This document shows, in pieces, positions 1-10,789 of a DNA stretch of 64,000 nucleotides (within the stretch, counting starts at the first letter, position 1; each line of letters opens with the position of its first letter). The notes under the pieces were generated by a model. It was not told where the DNA came from, did no database searches, and worked only from the letters and a program-made list of their open reading frames with translations. This DNA comes from Sclerodactyla briareus. Lineage: Eukaryota; Echinodermata; Holothuroidea; Dendrochirotida; Sclerodactylidae. The DNA lies in assembly GCA_026419785.1 (NCBI GenBank), contig JAODTK010000056.1:143501-207500 (forward strand). Reading direction: 5' to 3'. The position numbers and the translations under genes are program-made.

Positions 1-568
1 CATGTGAAGCACGGCCTGCGGGGCCATCCTGGAAATGAAGGTTTCGAAAGACATCTTCTTAGAAGAAAACGTTATTGTCATAGGTTAGATGTCAAAGAGC
101 ACGCCAAAATATTCCAGAAATTAGGAGGAAATGTTTAAATGGAGGGATTCTAAGATTCAAATCCCGACGCCAGATCTTGGAGCGGATGCTTACATCTTGG
201 CAGCGGAAGTATAATGAAGGGCAGGTCAGGAGGTAGGAAATATGACACAGGCATATGGCGTACAAGTAATGACGACTGCAGTGAATTTATGGTTCTTGGT
301 ACGGATCACTCCAAAATCAATGTGCATCATTCCGTTACAGGAGTGCAATTCCAGTTGGCACTTCATAACCATGGATGTAAAATACGTACATATCTAGTCT
401 TTAGCTCATTTTACTCATGTAGTAGGTAGTCTATACCGTTGTTATATATGCGGTCATTATGAAAGAGGTTGGGATTGTTCTCCACTTGACAATGAACGCC
501 ATTTTGCCTCCAACTGGTAATGGCCGCTCTATCCCAGTTTGCATGACCATAATCCCGAGTGTTAGTTA
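1..568. other. Non-coding stretch, nothing recognised
   Basis: I see no coding signal, repeat or RNA gene that I can support here. The open frame at 214-429 has no family resemblance, no splice context and ordinary low-complexity composition, so it is not called. Confidence 0.5.
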
Positions 569-571
569 TCC

Positions 572-820
572 ATGGAGTACTCCGGGGGTATTTGTCCTGG
601 GGGTAACTGTCCGGACGGTAGATGTCCGGGGATGATTGTATTGGTCCTCGGGGGCAATTGTCCGGGGGATAATGTCTCGGTGGTAGTTGTCCTCGGCGGT
701 ATTTGTCATCGGTGGTAATTGTCTGGGGGGTAGTTTTCCTCAGTAGTATTTGTCCTAAGGGGTAATTGTCCGGGAGGTAATTGTCCAGAGGGTAATTGTC
801 CGAGGGGTAGCTGCCCTAGC
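572..820. repeat. Degenerate GT/GGG-rich minisatellite, unit about 15-17 bp
   Basis: The core GGTAATTGTCC followed by GGGG or a variant recurs about fifteen times with substitutions and small length changes. Later units (about 755-815) are the most regular. It looks like an old tandem array. No function can be read from it. Confidence 0.85.
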
Positions 821-879
821 ACCATTTCTTTTATGCTAGTTATGTGCTCGACTCTAACATTGTTCAGTTAGCTCGCATA

Positions 880-1170
880 GCTCATAATGAGCTTTGGACA
901 GAAATCGCGCACGACATATATCGTACCGTGTAAACGCAAATTCGTTTTGTTGAACTTTGTCGCGGCAAGGATTTCGGCATGAAAATCGTTCACGATTTTT
1001 TGTGGCCATTTACACGCATCGACTTTTGCGTACGACCGATTTGTTGAGCTTTGACCGACAAGATGCGCGTGTACAAAAATCGTCCAAAAAACACATTTTC
1101 ACGCGAAGAATTGGGTCACGCGCTAAAAGTCGGGCCAAAAAAAAAATCGCATCGTGTAAATGAGCCTTTA
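880..1170. repeat. CpG-rich AT/CG repeat, probable DNA-transposon remnant
   Basis: This stretch is unusually rich in CG dinucleotides for its AT-rich surroundings. It contains two diverged direct copies of a block spanning a 'gtgtaaacg' or 'tttacacg' motif, then 'ttgttgaRctttg', then a run of A/T with 'aaaatcgt'. The right end 'atcgtgtaaatgagcc' resembles the ends of non-autonomous DNA elements, but the left end is not clear. Open frames here (957-1163 on + and 1010-1192 on -) are repeat shadows. Confidence 0.5.
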
Positions 1171-1179
1171 AGCAGTTAC

Positions 1180-2580
1180 GAAAACTTGGCATTAGTATAG
1201 AATATTGAGCAATATTCCATCTTTACGTATTATCCATGCCGGAAATTTAACAATTCTTTCGATTCGATTTATCGCCCAAAATGTAGGATCTCACACCTTT
1301 TTAGTAGACAGAATACCCTGCCTCTCCTCTTGCGCGCATGGGTGTGTAGTCGATTGCTCAGCGACCGTATGCATGCAATCGCTTGACAAGTGAAAGCTCC
1401 CAGCTTCCAGTCGATTTGTATCCTTTATATCGATAGTCTTAGGTGTTCGGTCTTGGAATATACCAAACGCTATATTCAACCAGTTAGCTAATATTCGCAG
1501 TGTTGTTGTCTTCTAACGTTTTGGAATGAAATTACTCATCCTGCTACCATAACCAATAAACATTAATGAATAGACCTTTGATATACCTCACTACCTGGAA
1601 CAATAGAACCATCGAAGAATTGCGAAAAATTGTGCAGTTTTCGATAGTACTGATGGGAATTCCAAGACTGTAACGTAATGCGAGTTCAGTGTGTTAATAT
1701 TTCCAGATTATTCCCGACTATTCGCTCTCAGGGCATGCGCACTTTCAACTGTGAACTGGTTATCGTGTCCACGTTCAGGTGTTCCAGAAATGACTCAGAT
1801 CAAATCTATCATACTCATTGAAGACGTACTCGTCGTTCCTACCGTGCAAGATCTTCAGCATCATGGATGTGGGGCTTCTTCTATCCCTTTGCTCTCTAGA
1901 TACGACCATAGGCAACACTCTGCCTATCAGCCCTGTTTCCACTCGCCTGTGAGTTTCTCGTCATTCGTAATTGCATACCCATCGTTTTACAACCTGCAGC
2001 ATGAATGAAAAGAGAACATCATTTTCTTTTGTGCGTACACTCTGCTGTCTTCCTGCAGTCATCTGATCAAGGCACTTATGGCAACAGTTACCGTGTGAAT
2101 CCCATGAACGACCTTCGTACATGACATGACTACGACACTAAATTTGATCTTCCGACTCACTCTCCAGAGAATACCCACTGTCGTAAAATCCGACCACGCC
2201 TGGCCGGCTACGAGGGAGAGCACGTGTTTGATTGGCTGAGTGAGTCTTCACTAATTGAAATCAGCTGTGAGAACTGACTGTGTGTCCGCAGAATATCCGG
2301 ATTGGCAAACGGATCCTGATTGAAACAGGTCATGCTAAATTGTGTCGATTCGTCATAGCATGATCTCTTTCGTGACTTCAGCAATTTGGATGGAGTATAC
2401 GTTAATAACCGTAATAACTTAACAAGATGACGTGTAAAATGTTCTACTTGCCCGGTATGAGGTTCTGCTTCGCTTCGCTGGTGCTAGTTATTTGAAGGCA
2501 ATATGTTGCATGAATATTTGTACTTCGGGTGGTCACTTATTCTATTTCGCCTGTGAGCGCAAACGTAGAAAAAAAGTATT
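1180..2580. repeat. Segmental duplication, copy A part 1 (matches 10790-12015)
   Basis: Long stretches match 10790-12015 almost base for base. Examples are the block around 'gatctcacacctttttag' and the block around 'ccgactattcgctctcag'. The partner begins right after the donor of the exon at 9789-10752, so this segment is originally the sequence that follows such an exon. In copy A the corresponding upstream exon is missing to the left. The open frame 1691-2008 is not protein-like and has no equivalent frame in the partner. Confidence 0.85.
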
Positions 2581-2594
2581 GTAAAATAGTCAAC

Positions 2595-2596
<2 letters not shown>

Positions 2597-2628
<32 letters not shown>

Positions 2629-2630
2629 AC
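2597..2630. repeat. (ATT)n microsatellite
   Basis: About ten uninterrupted ATT units. The partner copy has a shorter TTA run near 12018, which marks where the two duplicate copies stop matching. Confidence 0.95.
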
Positions 2631-2639
2631 TTTTATTGT

Positions 2640-3404
2640 TACTATTAAAATTATTATAGTTATGCCTAAACCTTCAGTTAGTTTGGCAGAATCGCCCGTA
2701 GGCTACCCAAGGCTAGAATCCTACACACGGGATACGGCGTAAAACGTCCCCGTCGTAACACCACGAAAAGTGGGAATTAAGTCACCTGTGAGCGCAAACG
2801 TAGAGAATGTCAGAATGAGCTGTAATTGGTTTACATAGATAGATTCTATGATGGCAGAAATTCATCCGAATGACATGGAACGTGCACTTTCAGACGAATT
2901 ATTACGTGTTCTATTTGATGCCGCCCAAAAGGAAAGCGATCAAACGACCATATACATGATCAGAGAGAATCGCAGTTTGGGTAATGAACTACATGATGAC
3001 ACAAGTTGATGAGCCTTGAGGTGAGATTCCCGGATGTTCAGTTTGGCCGTCTATGCATATTGCCAGTTCGATGGGCCGATGCGTGTTGGGAGCGCTTGAA
3101 CTTATTTCGTTTGGTCCACTTGTTTGGGTATCTGCCAGACGTATTCCCCCAAAACCGAGAAACGTCGCCGATACGTCACAAATCTCGTATCATGTCACTA
3201 TCTCATTGGATGAAAAAATCTGGAACACTATTTGGACACTACTCTTGGAAATGATCGTTTGAATGCCTAAACAGACAGGACAAGACAAAACAGTAGTTGT
3301 TTACATTAGTTGTCATATGTTCATCAGTGTCCATCAGTGTCCATTCGATGAACTGTCTAATAGAAGTGTAACAAAGTGTTCAGATTCCTGAACACTATGG
3401 TTTT
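2640..3404 (+). other. Copy-specific insert with a 53-codon open frame at 2848-3009
   Basis: This block separates two duplicated segments and is absent from the partner. A 20-bp phrase (about 2549-2571) reappears at about 2786-2808. From the ATG at 2848 an open frame runs 53 codons to a TGA at 3007. It is rich in acidic and amphipathic residues (for example SDELLRVLFDAAQKESDQTT), and a good donor-like GTGAGA lies just downstream at about 3020. It might be an exon of an unrelated gene or chance. No family is recognised. Confidence 0.3.
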
Positions 3405-3968
3405 TCTAGAGTGCATTTCTTCAATAGCGCAGCCTAACTCAGTCAATTTACTCTTGAACTACGTTGATAAATATAAATCTTATTCAGGGCATTCTGACCC
3501 GCAGGCCTGGCATGTTGCTTTCAAACAATGACCTCTCTCAAGCACAGAGATCGTGGGGTCATGAAGCAAAACGGCAATTTGCACAGACTATAGTATCGAG
3601 TTGTTTTCCCCTAATACTCGCCTTTTGAAAAGAACCTTCGACTATGTCAGACTGTATGTTGATTCACTTCGCAAGGTCTTCCCGATCAAAGTGTGGGAAA
3701 TCATATTAATTAGGCTTCCAGACATATCAAATTCATCCCCCACGGAAATATTGAAATTATTGACGCAAATCTTACCAGAATAGGTAGGCTGGTTGTGTTA
3801 CAAACAATGACACCGGGCAGCCTTTAGCAAGACAATACAGCCTGCTTCCCATGAAACCGTCTGATAAACATATAGCGACTAGTTATTCTTACTCTGTATG
3901 ACTCTTCCGATGTATAAGATTTCTGCTCTCTGGTGCCTCACTGGTTTGGCAGGTCGCGGAGATTCATC
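3405..3968. promoter_or_regulatory. Duplicated upstream flank of the first paralogous exon
   Basis: The sequence before the ATG at 3969 matches 12595-13110 before the ATG at 13111, including the block 'gggcattctgacc' and the 'tgatggtttcat'-type end. Conservation through the flank shows the duplication carried the upstream sequence along with the exon. A promoter may lie here, but I see no unambiguous TATA or initiator element. Confidence 0.45.
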
Positions 3969-4932
3969 ATGTCTCTGATGCAGCCGACAATGGGTTTTGT
4001 CATTCCTGTGATCATTCTGGTAAGCCTGGTTAATAGCCAGGTCACCGAAGACTGGTCAGAAGACGCTCTTATCGACCTTCCGTCGCCATTTTTGAATGGA
4101 AGTTGTTTCAATTCTCTTTAGACGGACACTGCGCATTTTATAACGGGAACATCTCCGAGCCTAAGTATCCTCAGCCAAGACCATTCTCAATCACAACGGA
4201 ATTTAACAGGAGAACTTCTCGAAGCGAAAATATCTCGACCATTTTTACATCACTTCTGAGAAATTCGGAGAACATAAACCATGTCCTGGGAGGGGTATAC
4301 CAGTGGCATATTTTCAAAATGCTTTCCCAACTGCGCGAAATCTGGTTCGTCCAACATGGCACTGCCATCACTCCTGAGTACCCAAATCGACCCATGAGAG
4401 ATGATATCTTCCTCGGGTTCCTTATTCAGGTCACGTTCGAATCGATTTTATCAAACGGAGCTGGACCCAGAAACAACGATGGACGGATGAATTTCGACCG
4501 TTTATAACCGTCGTACCTGTTGCCGCGGAACGTTCGGATCTTAACGACACGAATGCCCACGGATACGCTACTTTCGAGTATTTAACACTTTTCGCATTCC
4601 TTGAACCACTTATCGGCAACTTCGAGAGCGATGAGAAACTTGACGTGGTCAATGCAATCATTATAAAGACCTTGGGTCTGCGGGCAAGTCGAGAGGATGC
4701 TTGGAACATCATGAACACCCATCCACAAGTCGAAATCGAAATTAGTGAGACAACGTCAACTTTGGACGGAATCAGTAACTACCGAATGTGTTTCAAAGAC
4801 AATTACCAATATGTGACTCTGAACGTGGCATTGGGAAAAATTCTCAACAGAAGCCACGGGGACAGCGCTGAAACGAACTTGCCAATATTTGGCTCGCCCT
4901 GGGAAGGGCCCGTACAACGACCACCCTTCCAG
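3969..4932 (+). CDS. Secreted-protein first exon, paralogue 1 (unknown domain)
   Basis: The ATG at 3969 opens MSLMQP followed by a hydrophobic core (GFVIPVIILVSLV) and NSQ, a clear signal peptide. The domain after it is not one I recognise. It has NGSCF near residue 47, an FYNG block, GGVYQWHIFKMLSQL near residue 110, then a DIFLGFLIQVTFES block, and ends before a proline-rich tip. The exon ends at CCAG/GTACAT in phase 1. Total length is 964 bp, equal to the 9789-10752 copy. Reading through needs indels: frame changes occur near 4113, near 4500-4640 and near 4855, all against the better preserved copy at 13111. It is therefore either a decaying copy or a poorly polished sequence. Duplicate flanks and the following Thr-rich exon at 6861 suggest it was, or is, part of a multi-exon gene. 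Confidence 0.6.
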
Positions 4933-5555
4933 GTACATGGTAAATCGTTATGCGATTATTTTAAGGCGAGTGTAAGAGAACCAACTGCTTTGACACTAGG
5001 TCAAGAATGGTGGTTATATAGAGCTCGTCTACGGCGACACAGCAGGTTTTCTGATCACGAGTCACTCCAGTGTTTTCACACATGTTTCTACTGATTGCCG
5101 AGGACCTACACACACATCGGCAGTATGTTACACTCTTTGATGTTTTTGGTATGACACGGCATTGGTAAACTGGAGTATGAAACATTTTGCATCCTGGCAT
5201 AACAGAATTAGAAAATAAGAGAGAAAAATTAAAACACTCTTAGGCTATGCAAGAATTGAAGCTGCAATATTGTCGTGCAACACGCGAAAATTGATAGTGC
5301 CGTTTGTACTACCCCGAGACGGAATCCTTCCCTAAATTAATTTAGTAATGAATGATCGTAGTAACCATCATCATTCAACTCTGCATTCCTCGACTACAGA
5401 ACGAAACGAGTGTGTTACATAATCGCTTCCTCTTACTAGTCAGTCAGAACACTGACTTGAATTCTATTTCGGAGTAGGGTAATCTGGTTACTTTAAGTAA
5501 CTTGAACCCGCCCTGTTTCTGAGCAGCGATATTTCCATGACTGATCCAATCGCGA
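4933..5555. other. Intron sequence, duplicated
   Basis: It matches 14068-14735 with indels, and no coding signal is seen. The open frames 4961-5200 (-) and others are shadows. Confidence 0.6.
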
Positions 5556-5559
5556 CCAG

Positions 5560-6000
5560 TGCTTCCAGAGAGTTGGAGTGTCAGAGATACTTTACCTCTT
5601 TTCAGTTACTTCTGCTTCACAAAGCTCAAATTCGCTATGGGTGCCATATTTAGGTTGGGACTTCACCATCAGCTCCCGGTGTCCTGGGTCGTATACAGAG
5701 GAAGGCTATTCGCCGTTCAACTCACTGCTACTCTTCAGCCTCTTTCCCACCCTAGATCAGTATTCTCATTTCTCTCTCCGTCTTCTTTACCGTCACTTTC
5801 ATTGTCATGCACCTCCGAACTTCGGGCTGGAGCTACTCGCCGTAATCGATCCACTTCGTTTCACTGTTTTCGGTTGCGGCTGCCCCGTCACCGCACCGAA
5901 ATCTACGCTCGCTCCTTTGTCCTCGCACTGTGCGTGCATGGAATTCCCTTCAACAGGATTTGTCCCCTCCGTCCTACGATCTCTAGCTGTCCAGTCATAA
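5560..6000 (+). mobile_element. Tail of a non-LTR retrotransposon reverse transcriptase (copy A)
   Basis: Read across frames, this encodes the C-terminal end of a LINE polyprotein. Recognisable parts are a 'gvLDRIQRKAIRLI'-type motif (best preserved in the partner at 14880), a run ending LFYRYFHG or similar, 'RSTRR', and a terminal block around 'RTIRSWN'. It is frameshifted and lacks the catalytic domain. It lies in the same intron position as 14745-15235, so it was inserted before the local duplication. Confidence 0.75.
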
Positions 6001-6780
6001 TTATTATACGGAAACTTCCCTCCTTTGTAGTCTTCCGTGCATGGGGGAAAATAGGGGCGTACCCCTCCTCATTACTTTGTTTGAAAGAATCAAATATTAA
6101 TATATATATATATAGAATTGGATCGAAGGAGTCGCCGACGTTGTCATTAGCTACCAGGTGTTAGTTCCACTGATAATTATGTACGTACAACTGTTTATAC
6201 AGTTCTCGTCGTTTTCCCTAACACCTTATCATTTCCGTTTCATATGTTATGCCTACATTCGTATGATGGCACTGTGTGTTCGTAATCGTCCTGCCGAGTT
6301 TCGGTTGGGAACCGGGTTGCTCACCTATCGGGCCTGACAAGTACTATAATCCGAATATTAGAGGTATAACCAGTGAAATTCGGTATATTTTCTCCACCTC
6401 CAAACGGTATTTACGAAATAATGGACATTACGTTCAAAAAAAGCTCAGCAGGAAATGTAGTTTCGAAGCAGTCCGGTATTGAAACGAGAAGTCGTCAATG
6501 TAACATCAGTCTCGATATACCGTGACGTCTGCGAGACGATGTTTGTTGTGACTTCATGTAAGCGGTCTCGTCTAATTCAAGCCTTAGTTCCCTTTTAGCC
6601 CTCCCAGTACGGTTTTCAGACCCTGTTAATTAACCTATATTATCAATTGAACAGGTCAATAATCGGAACAAAATACACTGGAACTATACACCATTAGAGA
6701 GGTAAAAATATGAGGATTTTCAACTGTACCGATATTGCCTCTGATCACGTGATCGTGTTCCAGGCTCAAATTAGCCAAAG
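6001..6780. other. Duplicated intron sequence
   Basis: It matches 15236-15985. It contains a short (TA)n at 6099-6113. No exon is seen before 6861. Confidence 0.55.
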
Positions 6781-6860
6781 TAAATTTGTTCACATTGCTC
6801 GTCAGAAAATGACCTCTTTCCAACCACAAGTTCCTGATACCCCTATACGCTTCTCTTTAG

Positions 6861-6947
6861 AAAAAACGACAACGTTCACGACGACAACAAAAATGGCCAC
6901 TACAACGGAGAGTGCAACTACTACGACCCCCGAGGACACCACTACAG
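6861..6947 (+). CDS. Thr-rich linker exon, phase 1-1
   Basis: The acceptor is TTCTCTTTAG at 6851-6860 and the donor is ACAG/GTATGC at 6947. The exon is 87 bp and begins and ends in phase 1, so it can be joined to the donors of the large exons. The reading frame is almost all Thr with Ser, Pro and Glu (segments TTTFTTTTKMATTTESATTT and PEDTTT). This is typical of O-glycosylated, mucin-like stalks in extracellular proteins. The equivalent position in the second duplicate (about 16 kb) has been replaced by unrelated sequence. A related Thr-rich exon lies at 23300. Confidence 0.7.
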
Positions 6948-6954
6948 GTATGCT

Positions 6955-7800
6955 AGGAGGAACTTAGTCTTGTTCAAGACGCACCGTGCAAACTGTGACC
7001 AATTTGAGCTTTCACAAATCTATGTCCCTATACAGCCCTTGAACAGTTCGTCCTAGATAGTGTTCGCACGGACGTCTTGTAGGACTGTTCGTGAAGGGGC
7101 CTAATGCATATGCATCAGCTGTATGAACAAGCAATTATTCATGCATCAAGAACCGCCTAACGTTAGAAAAGACTGAGTAAGTTAGTCGAAAATTATCTAT
7201 CTTTGAGGCTACTTGCTCCAAAACTTAATCAACAACGAGAAACGTGTTCATTAGTAATCAGCGGCGAAAATGATCTCCCTCACCGTTCACACCCGGCTGC
7301 AAATAGTACACACTTGAAAACTTCACATTCTCGGCCCTCTCTCACAACTCACTAGGTCTATTTCCCATACCGTACTATTCATGTTGCCTATTCTTGTCGA
7401 ATGAGATATTCAAAACAGCAATAATAAATTGCAGACTTCTCCGACAGAAATGAAACTTTCGTTCTCATCTGTCAATAATATTAATTTTCATTCCAGATAA
7501 TACACACATATTTGGAGGGAAGTATGAAAACTTTAGTATGTTAGTTTAATAAGGTTCCTCGTAGAAGCCGAATTAGCAACCCACGGGACGTAAACAGCTC
7601 CTTGAAACGTGGTGTGATTGGCTTCTTTAGATTGTGAAGATAATGACGTCATATTGAACAGTTAGCCAAGACGAAGCTATTGCCAGTCACCAATCACCAC
7701 TGATAATATACGATAGCTGGAAGGCACAACTGGTTTGGTTGCTGCACAAGTGCAGCTTCGTCTTAACCCGTAAAACTTAACCCAAGACTAGGAGGAACTT
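6955..7800. mobile_element. Non-autonomous DNA transposon, 824 bp, with 11-bp target duplication
   Basis: The element runs from 6966 (AGTCTTG...) to 7789 (...CAAGACT), so the ends are inverted repeats of AGTCTTG. It is flanked by a perfect direct repeat AGGAGGAACTT at 6955-6965 and 7790-7800. A diverged second copy is at 44920-45779. There is no transposase frame. The long target duplication fits Mutator-like or related superfamilies, but the terminal sequence does not let me assign one. The left target repeat starts 8 bases after the last base of the Thr-rich exon (7 bases past its GT begins). Confidence 0.8.
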
Positions 7801-7861
7801 GGCTTGCTAGTGGGTCAATTGGTCAAGCACATACATACATCTATACATACTTACACACATA

Positions 7862-9005
7862 CGTGCGCCGCGCGAGGGTTGGCCACCCTGGGCACGGGCG
7901 TGACGGCATTGCTCTTAATAAGAGATGTTCGCGACCAAGTTTCGATGTTCACCGGCGACCGAGAGGAGGTTGTTGCAGTCCTCTCCCTATCCGATATGGT
8001 AGACGTCGATCGTACAGGCACTCCCAAAGCAGCCAGCCTACACGAGTCAGCACAGGCTTCACTTACCATCGATGCGCTATGGGGTACCAGCAAAGTACTT
8101 GTTAGCGCTAAGGGAAACTGGCAACCCCGAGCGCACGTGCTCCCCGCTGGGGCTGGCCACCCAGTGAGCATACATTCCGGTATAGCTCTTCATTAGAGAT
8201 GCTTCGCGGAAACCTACAGCCAAGTTTCGATGTTCACGGCAACCGAGAGGAGGCTGGGTCAGTCCTCCCACGTACGCGTTAGGGAATTCGTCGTGCGTAC
8301 AGGCACATCAAATGCAGCCAGCCTACAAAAGTCAGTACGTTAAATGCTGTCAAGAGTTTATATCGGAGTGCAGTTTATTTCCAGATTGTCTAACTTGATT
8401 CCTGTTAGGACGTTTTGCGGACGGGCGGTTTGTTTAACTGTGCGATATATATATTTATTCGTACTACTGCAAGTCGACTTCAACAAGTTTACATATTGAA
8501 ATTCGAAAGTAAAATAGAAGAATTATGTCAAGGAGGATGATATTTTTCCCTGTCAAATATTAAAATAAACACCATTATATATTATTGTTATGATACCCGT
8601 ATGGTGGGCGTGGAATCTTTCTTGGTTTGATCCTATTTGAGGAGAGGTGACTGCCAGGTAAAGTTTCGTTGTATTTGAAAGAGAGACTTACCCTTTGTGG
8701 TAAGCAGAAGAACATAGCATATTAGTGCAGTGGTTGCCGTGTGATCTAGTATAGGAAGTGAAGATCCTCTAACGGGCGTCAGCTGAAGTTCACGTTATCG
8801 GTATTTGCTTCACATTAGATAGCGGTCGATGACAACCTTTATGGGGGACTGGCAGCACCGCGCGGGGGTTATCCACCCAGAGAGCAGCGGAGAGTGACGG
8901 CATAGCTCTTTATGAGAGATCTTCGCGGATGTTCACGTGCAACCGAGAGGAGGTTGGGGCTGGCCTCTCTCGTCCGCGATAAGGTAGTCGCCGTGCGTAC
9001 AACAT
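7862..9005. repeat. GC-rich repeat, three partial copies (about 7868-8050, 8147-8335, 8862-9000)
   Basis: Each copy contains the order 'ccaccc', 'gacggcat' or 'tatagctcttNatNagagat', 'cttcgcg', 'gatgttcac', 'cgaccgagaggagg' and a CGTGCGTAC end. Short (CATA)-type runs border copies one and three. The composition is much richer in GC than the surroundings. Open frames on both strands here are repeat shadows. The source family is not recognised. Confidence 0.75.
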
Positions 9006-9199
9006 ACATACAGACATACAGACATGACTGCTCATATTCCTCCGACTTCGTCGAGGGATCGTCAACGGGTAGGCGATCTATATATGGCAATATAACTCGT
9101 GGATAAATATAATTTGTGCATTCGGTACTTTGCGATTTGTAATGATAGGCCAACCTTTGAAATCTGTATTATATGGCGATCTTATTTTACCTTAGCAGA

Positions 9200-9218
9200 C
9201 CCCCCCCCCCCCCCCCCA
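9200..9218. repeat. Poly-C run
   Basis: A run of about 19 C. Several such runs occur in the window. Confidence 0.95.
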
Positions 9219-9219
9219 A

Positions 9220-9788
9220 GAAAAGAGGAAAAAAGGGAAGGTTCTTATCAAAATGTTATCCAGTTTTCACAAGCAAGGTATTAGCTTCATGTATGTAGCC
9301 TAGTCTACAGTGATACAGCAACACTTGTGTCATAGAGTACAAAACGAAACCATATTGCCTGCATTGTACAATTCTCGCTCAAAAATAGTCTTCATCTGGT
9401 AAGAGGTTTCAACAGCAAAATCAATCAAGCTCGGAGGTGGGAATCAATTTTTCGATACTCAAAACTGTATTTATTCCCATAACTTCGGCGTTCAAATCTG
9501 AAAGATCTTTTTTCTACGGCTCTACAAGGCAAGGCCGAGGTCGATTGCCGTGATTGTGTTACGAACAATAACGACCATGGAGTCGAGGAGCGTCAATTAC
9601 AAAAGAGGAAAGTAGTGTAATAAAAAGGGAAGTACCAGTTCGAATAGGATTTCATTTGCTGTGAACGGCTACAGGGCAGTTGGCTTCCAGGTCTTAATGG
9701 ATATATACCGCTCCATAAAGCCTCAGAAAGCTGTTCCCGCTGGACACTAGTTTACTTTGAAGGCCACGAGTGCCTCGCGGATTTCGCC
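9220..9788. other. Upstream region of the second paralogous exon
   Basis: No gene, repeat or RNA is recognised. It does not align by eye with the flanks of the other two copies, consistent with this paralogue being the oldest. Confidence 0.4.
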
Positions 9789-10752
9789 ATGTCTCCGAAG
9801 GAGGCGACATTGCTGCTGCTGCGATCATTTCTGTGGTCATTCTAGCATGCCCGGGAATGAGCATGGTCACACAGAGTTCAAAAGACATCTACATTGATCA
9901 ACCCGATAGCTTCCTGAACAGATACATACAATGCCTAAACTTCTCGATAGACTCGAACAACGCGTTTTACAACGGAGACATTTCTGAGCTGGAGTACCTG
10001 AGCCAATACCACGGGAGCATGAGCAGCCACTGGATTGACGTTATGGAACAGGTTCATCCCAGGAATGGTTCCATTTTCTCGCGACTTACCTGGAGGGCAA
10101 CACCAACCACCTATTAGGAGGGATCTATCAGTGGCATGTTTTTAAGATGCTCTCTCAGCTGCGAGAAATCTGGTCTGATCGACACGGCGATAGATTTGCT
10201 CCAGGAACTTTCAATCGATCCATGACGCAGGATATCTTTTTCCGGTTTTTAGTGCAGGTAACTTTCGAATCCCTCGTATCAACCAGTCCTAAAGAGAATA
10301 TGGACGAGTATTCGAGCGTATAACTGCCTACTTGTTAAGCGATCGCTACCATCTCCACAACACCGACTCACGGAGATACGACAGGTTAGAGTACGTAACA
10401 CTGTTTGGGTTCCTCGAACCAGTCATAATGGATTTCAACAGCAACCCAGCACCGGACGCGATTGACGTAGACCTTATAAAAAGGTTGGATCTGCGGGAAA
10501 GACGGGAAAATGCTTGGAACGCTTTGAGCAATGCCTCAGAAATTAGTTTCGAAATACGGGATAGATATACTATTCCCCCTTCGGTTGGAAAAAGTAACCA
10601 CCAAATGTGTATCACAATATGTCCCACAGAAAAGCGGGACGTTTTGAATGAGGAATTACGGGAAATCCTAGGTGAAATCCACAGCAGCTTGAACGAGATC
10701 GCAAAGTATTGGGAAGAGCTAGGAGGAATCCATACAAAGGCCAAATATCCAG
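9789..10752 (+). CDS. Secreted-protein first exon, divergent paralogue 2
   Basis: The ATG at 9789 opens MSPKEA and a leucine-rich stretch. After a one-base frame change near 9825 it continues as a hydrophobic segment (IISVVILACPG), so a signal peptide is likely. It shares the paralogue blocks with many substitutions: CLNFSIDSNNAFYNGDIS, NHLLGGIYQWHVFKMLSQL, DIFFRFLVQVTFESLV and LEYVTLFGFLEP. The donor at 10752 (TCCAG/GTAATA) is phase 1, and the length (964 bp) equals paralogue 1. Further frame changes are needed near 10075 and 10320. Amino-acid divergence from copies 1 and 3 is high, yet the blocks are retained, which points to past selection. No Thr-rich exon is seen before copy 3. Confidence 0.6.
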
Positions 10753-10789
10753 GTAATATGATTTGATTCTGTTCATTGGGGGAACTTGA

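Noticed and set aside
5559..6164. 201-codon + strand frame as a host gene
   Set aside because: The region is a frameshifted LINE tail, shown by the partner copy with the typical LDRIQRKAIRLI motif.
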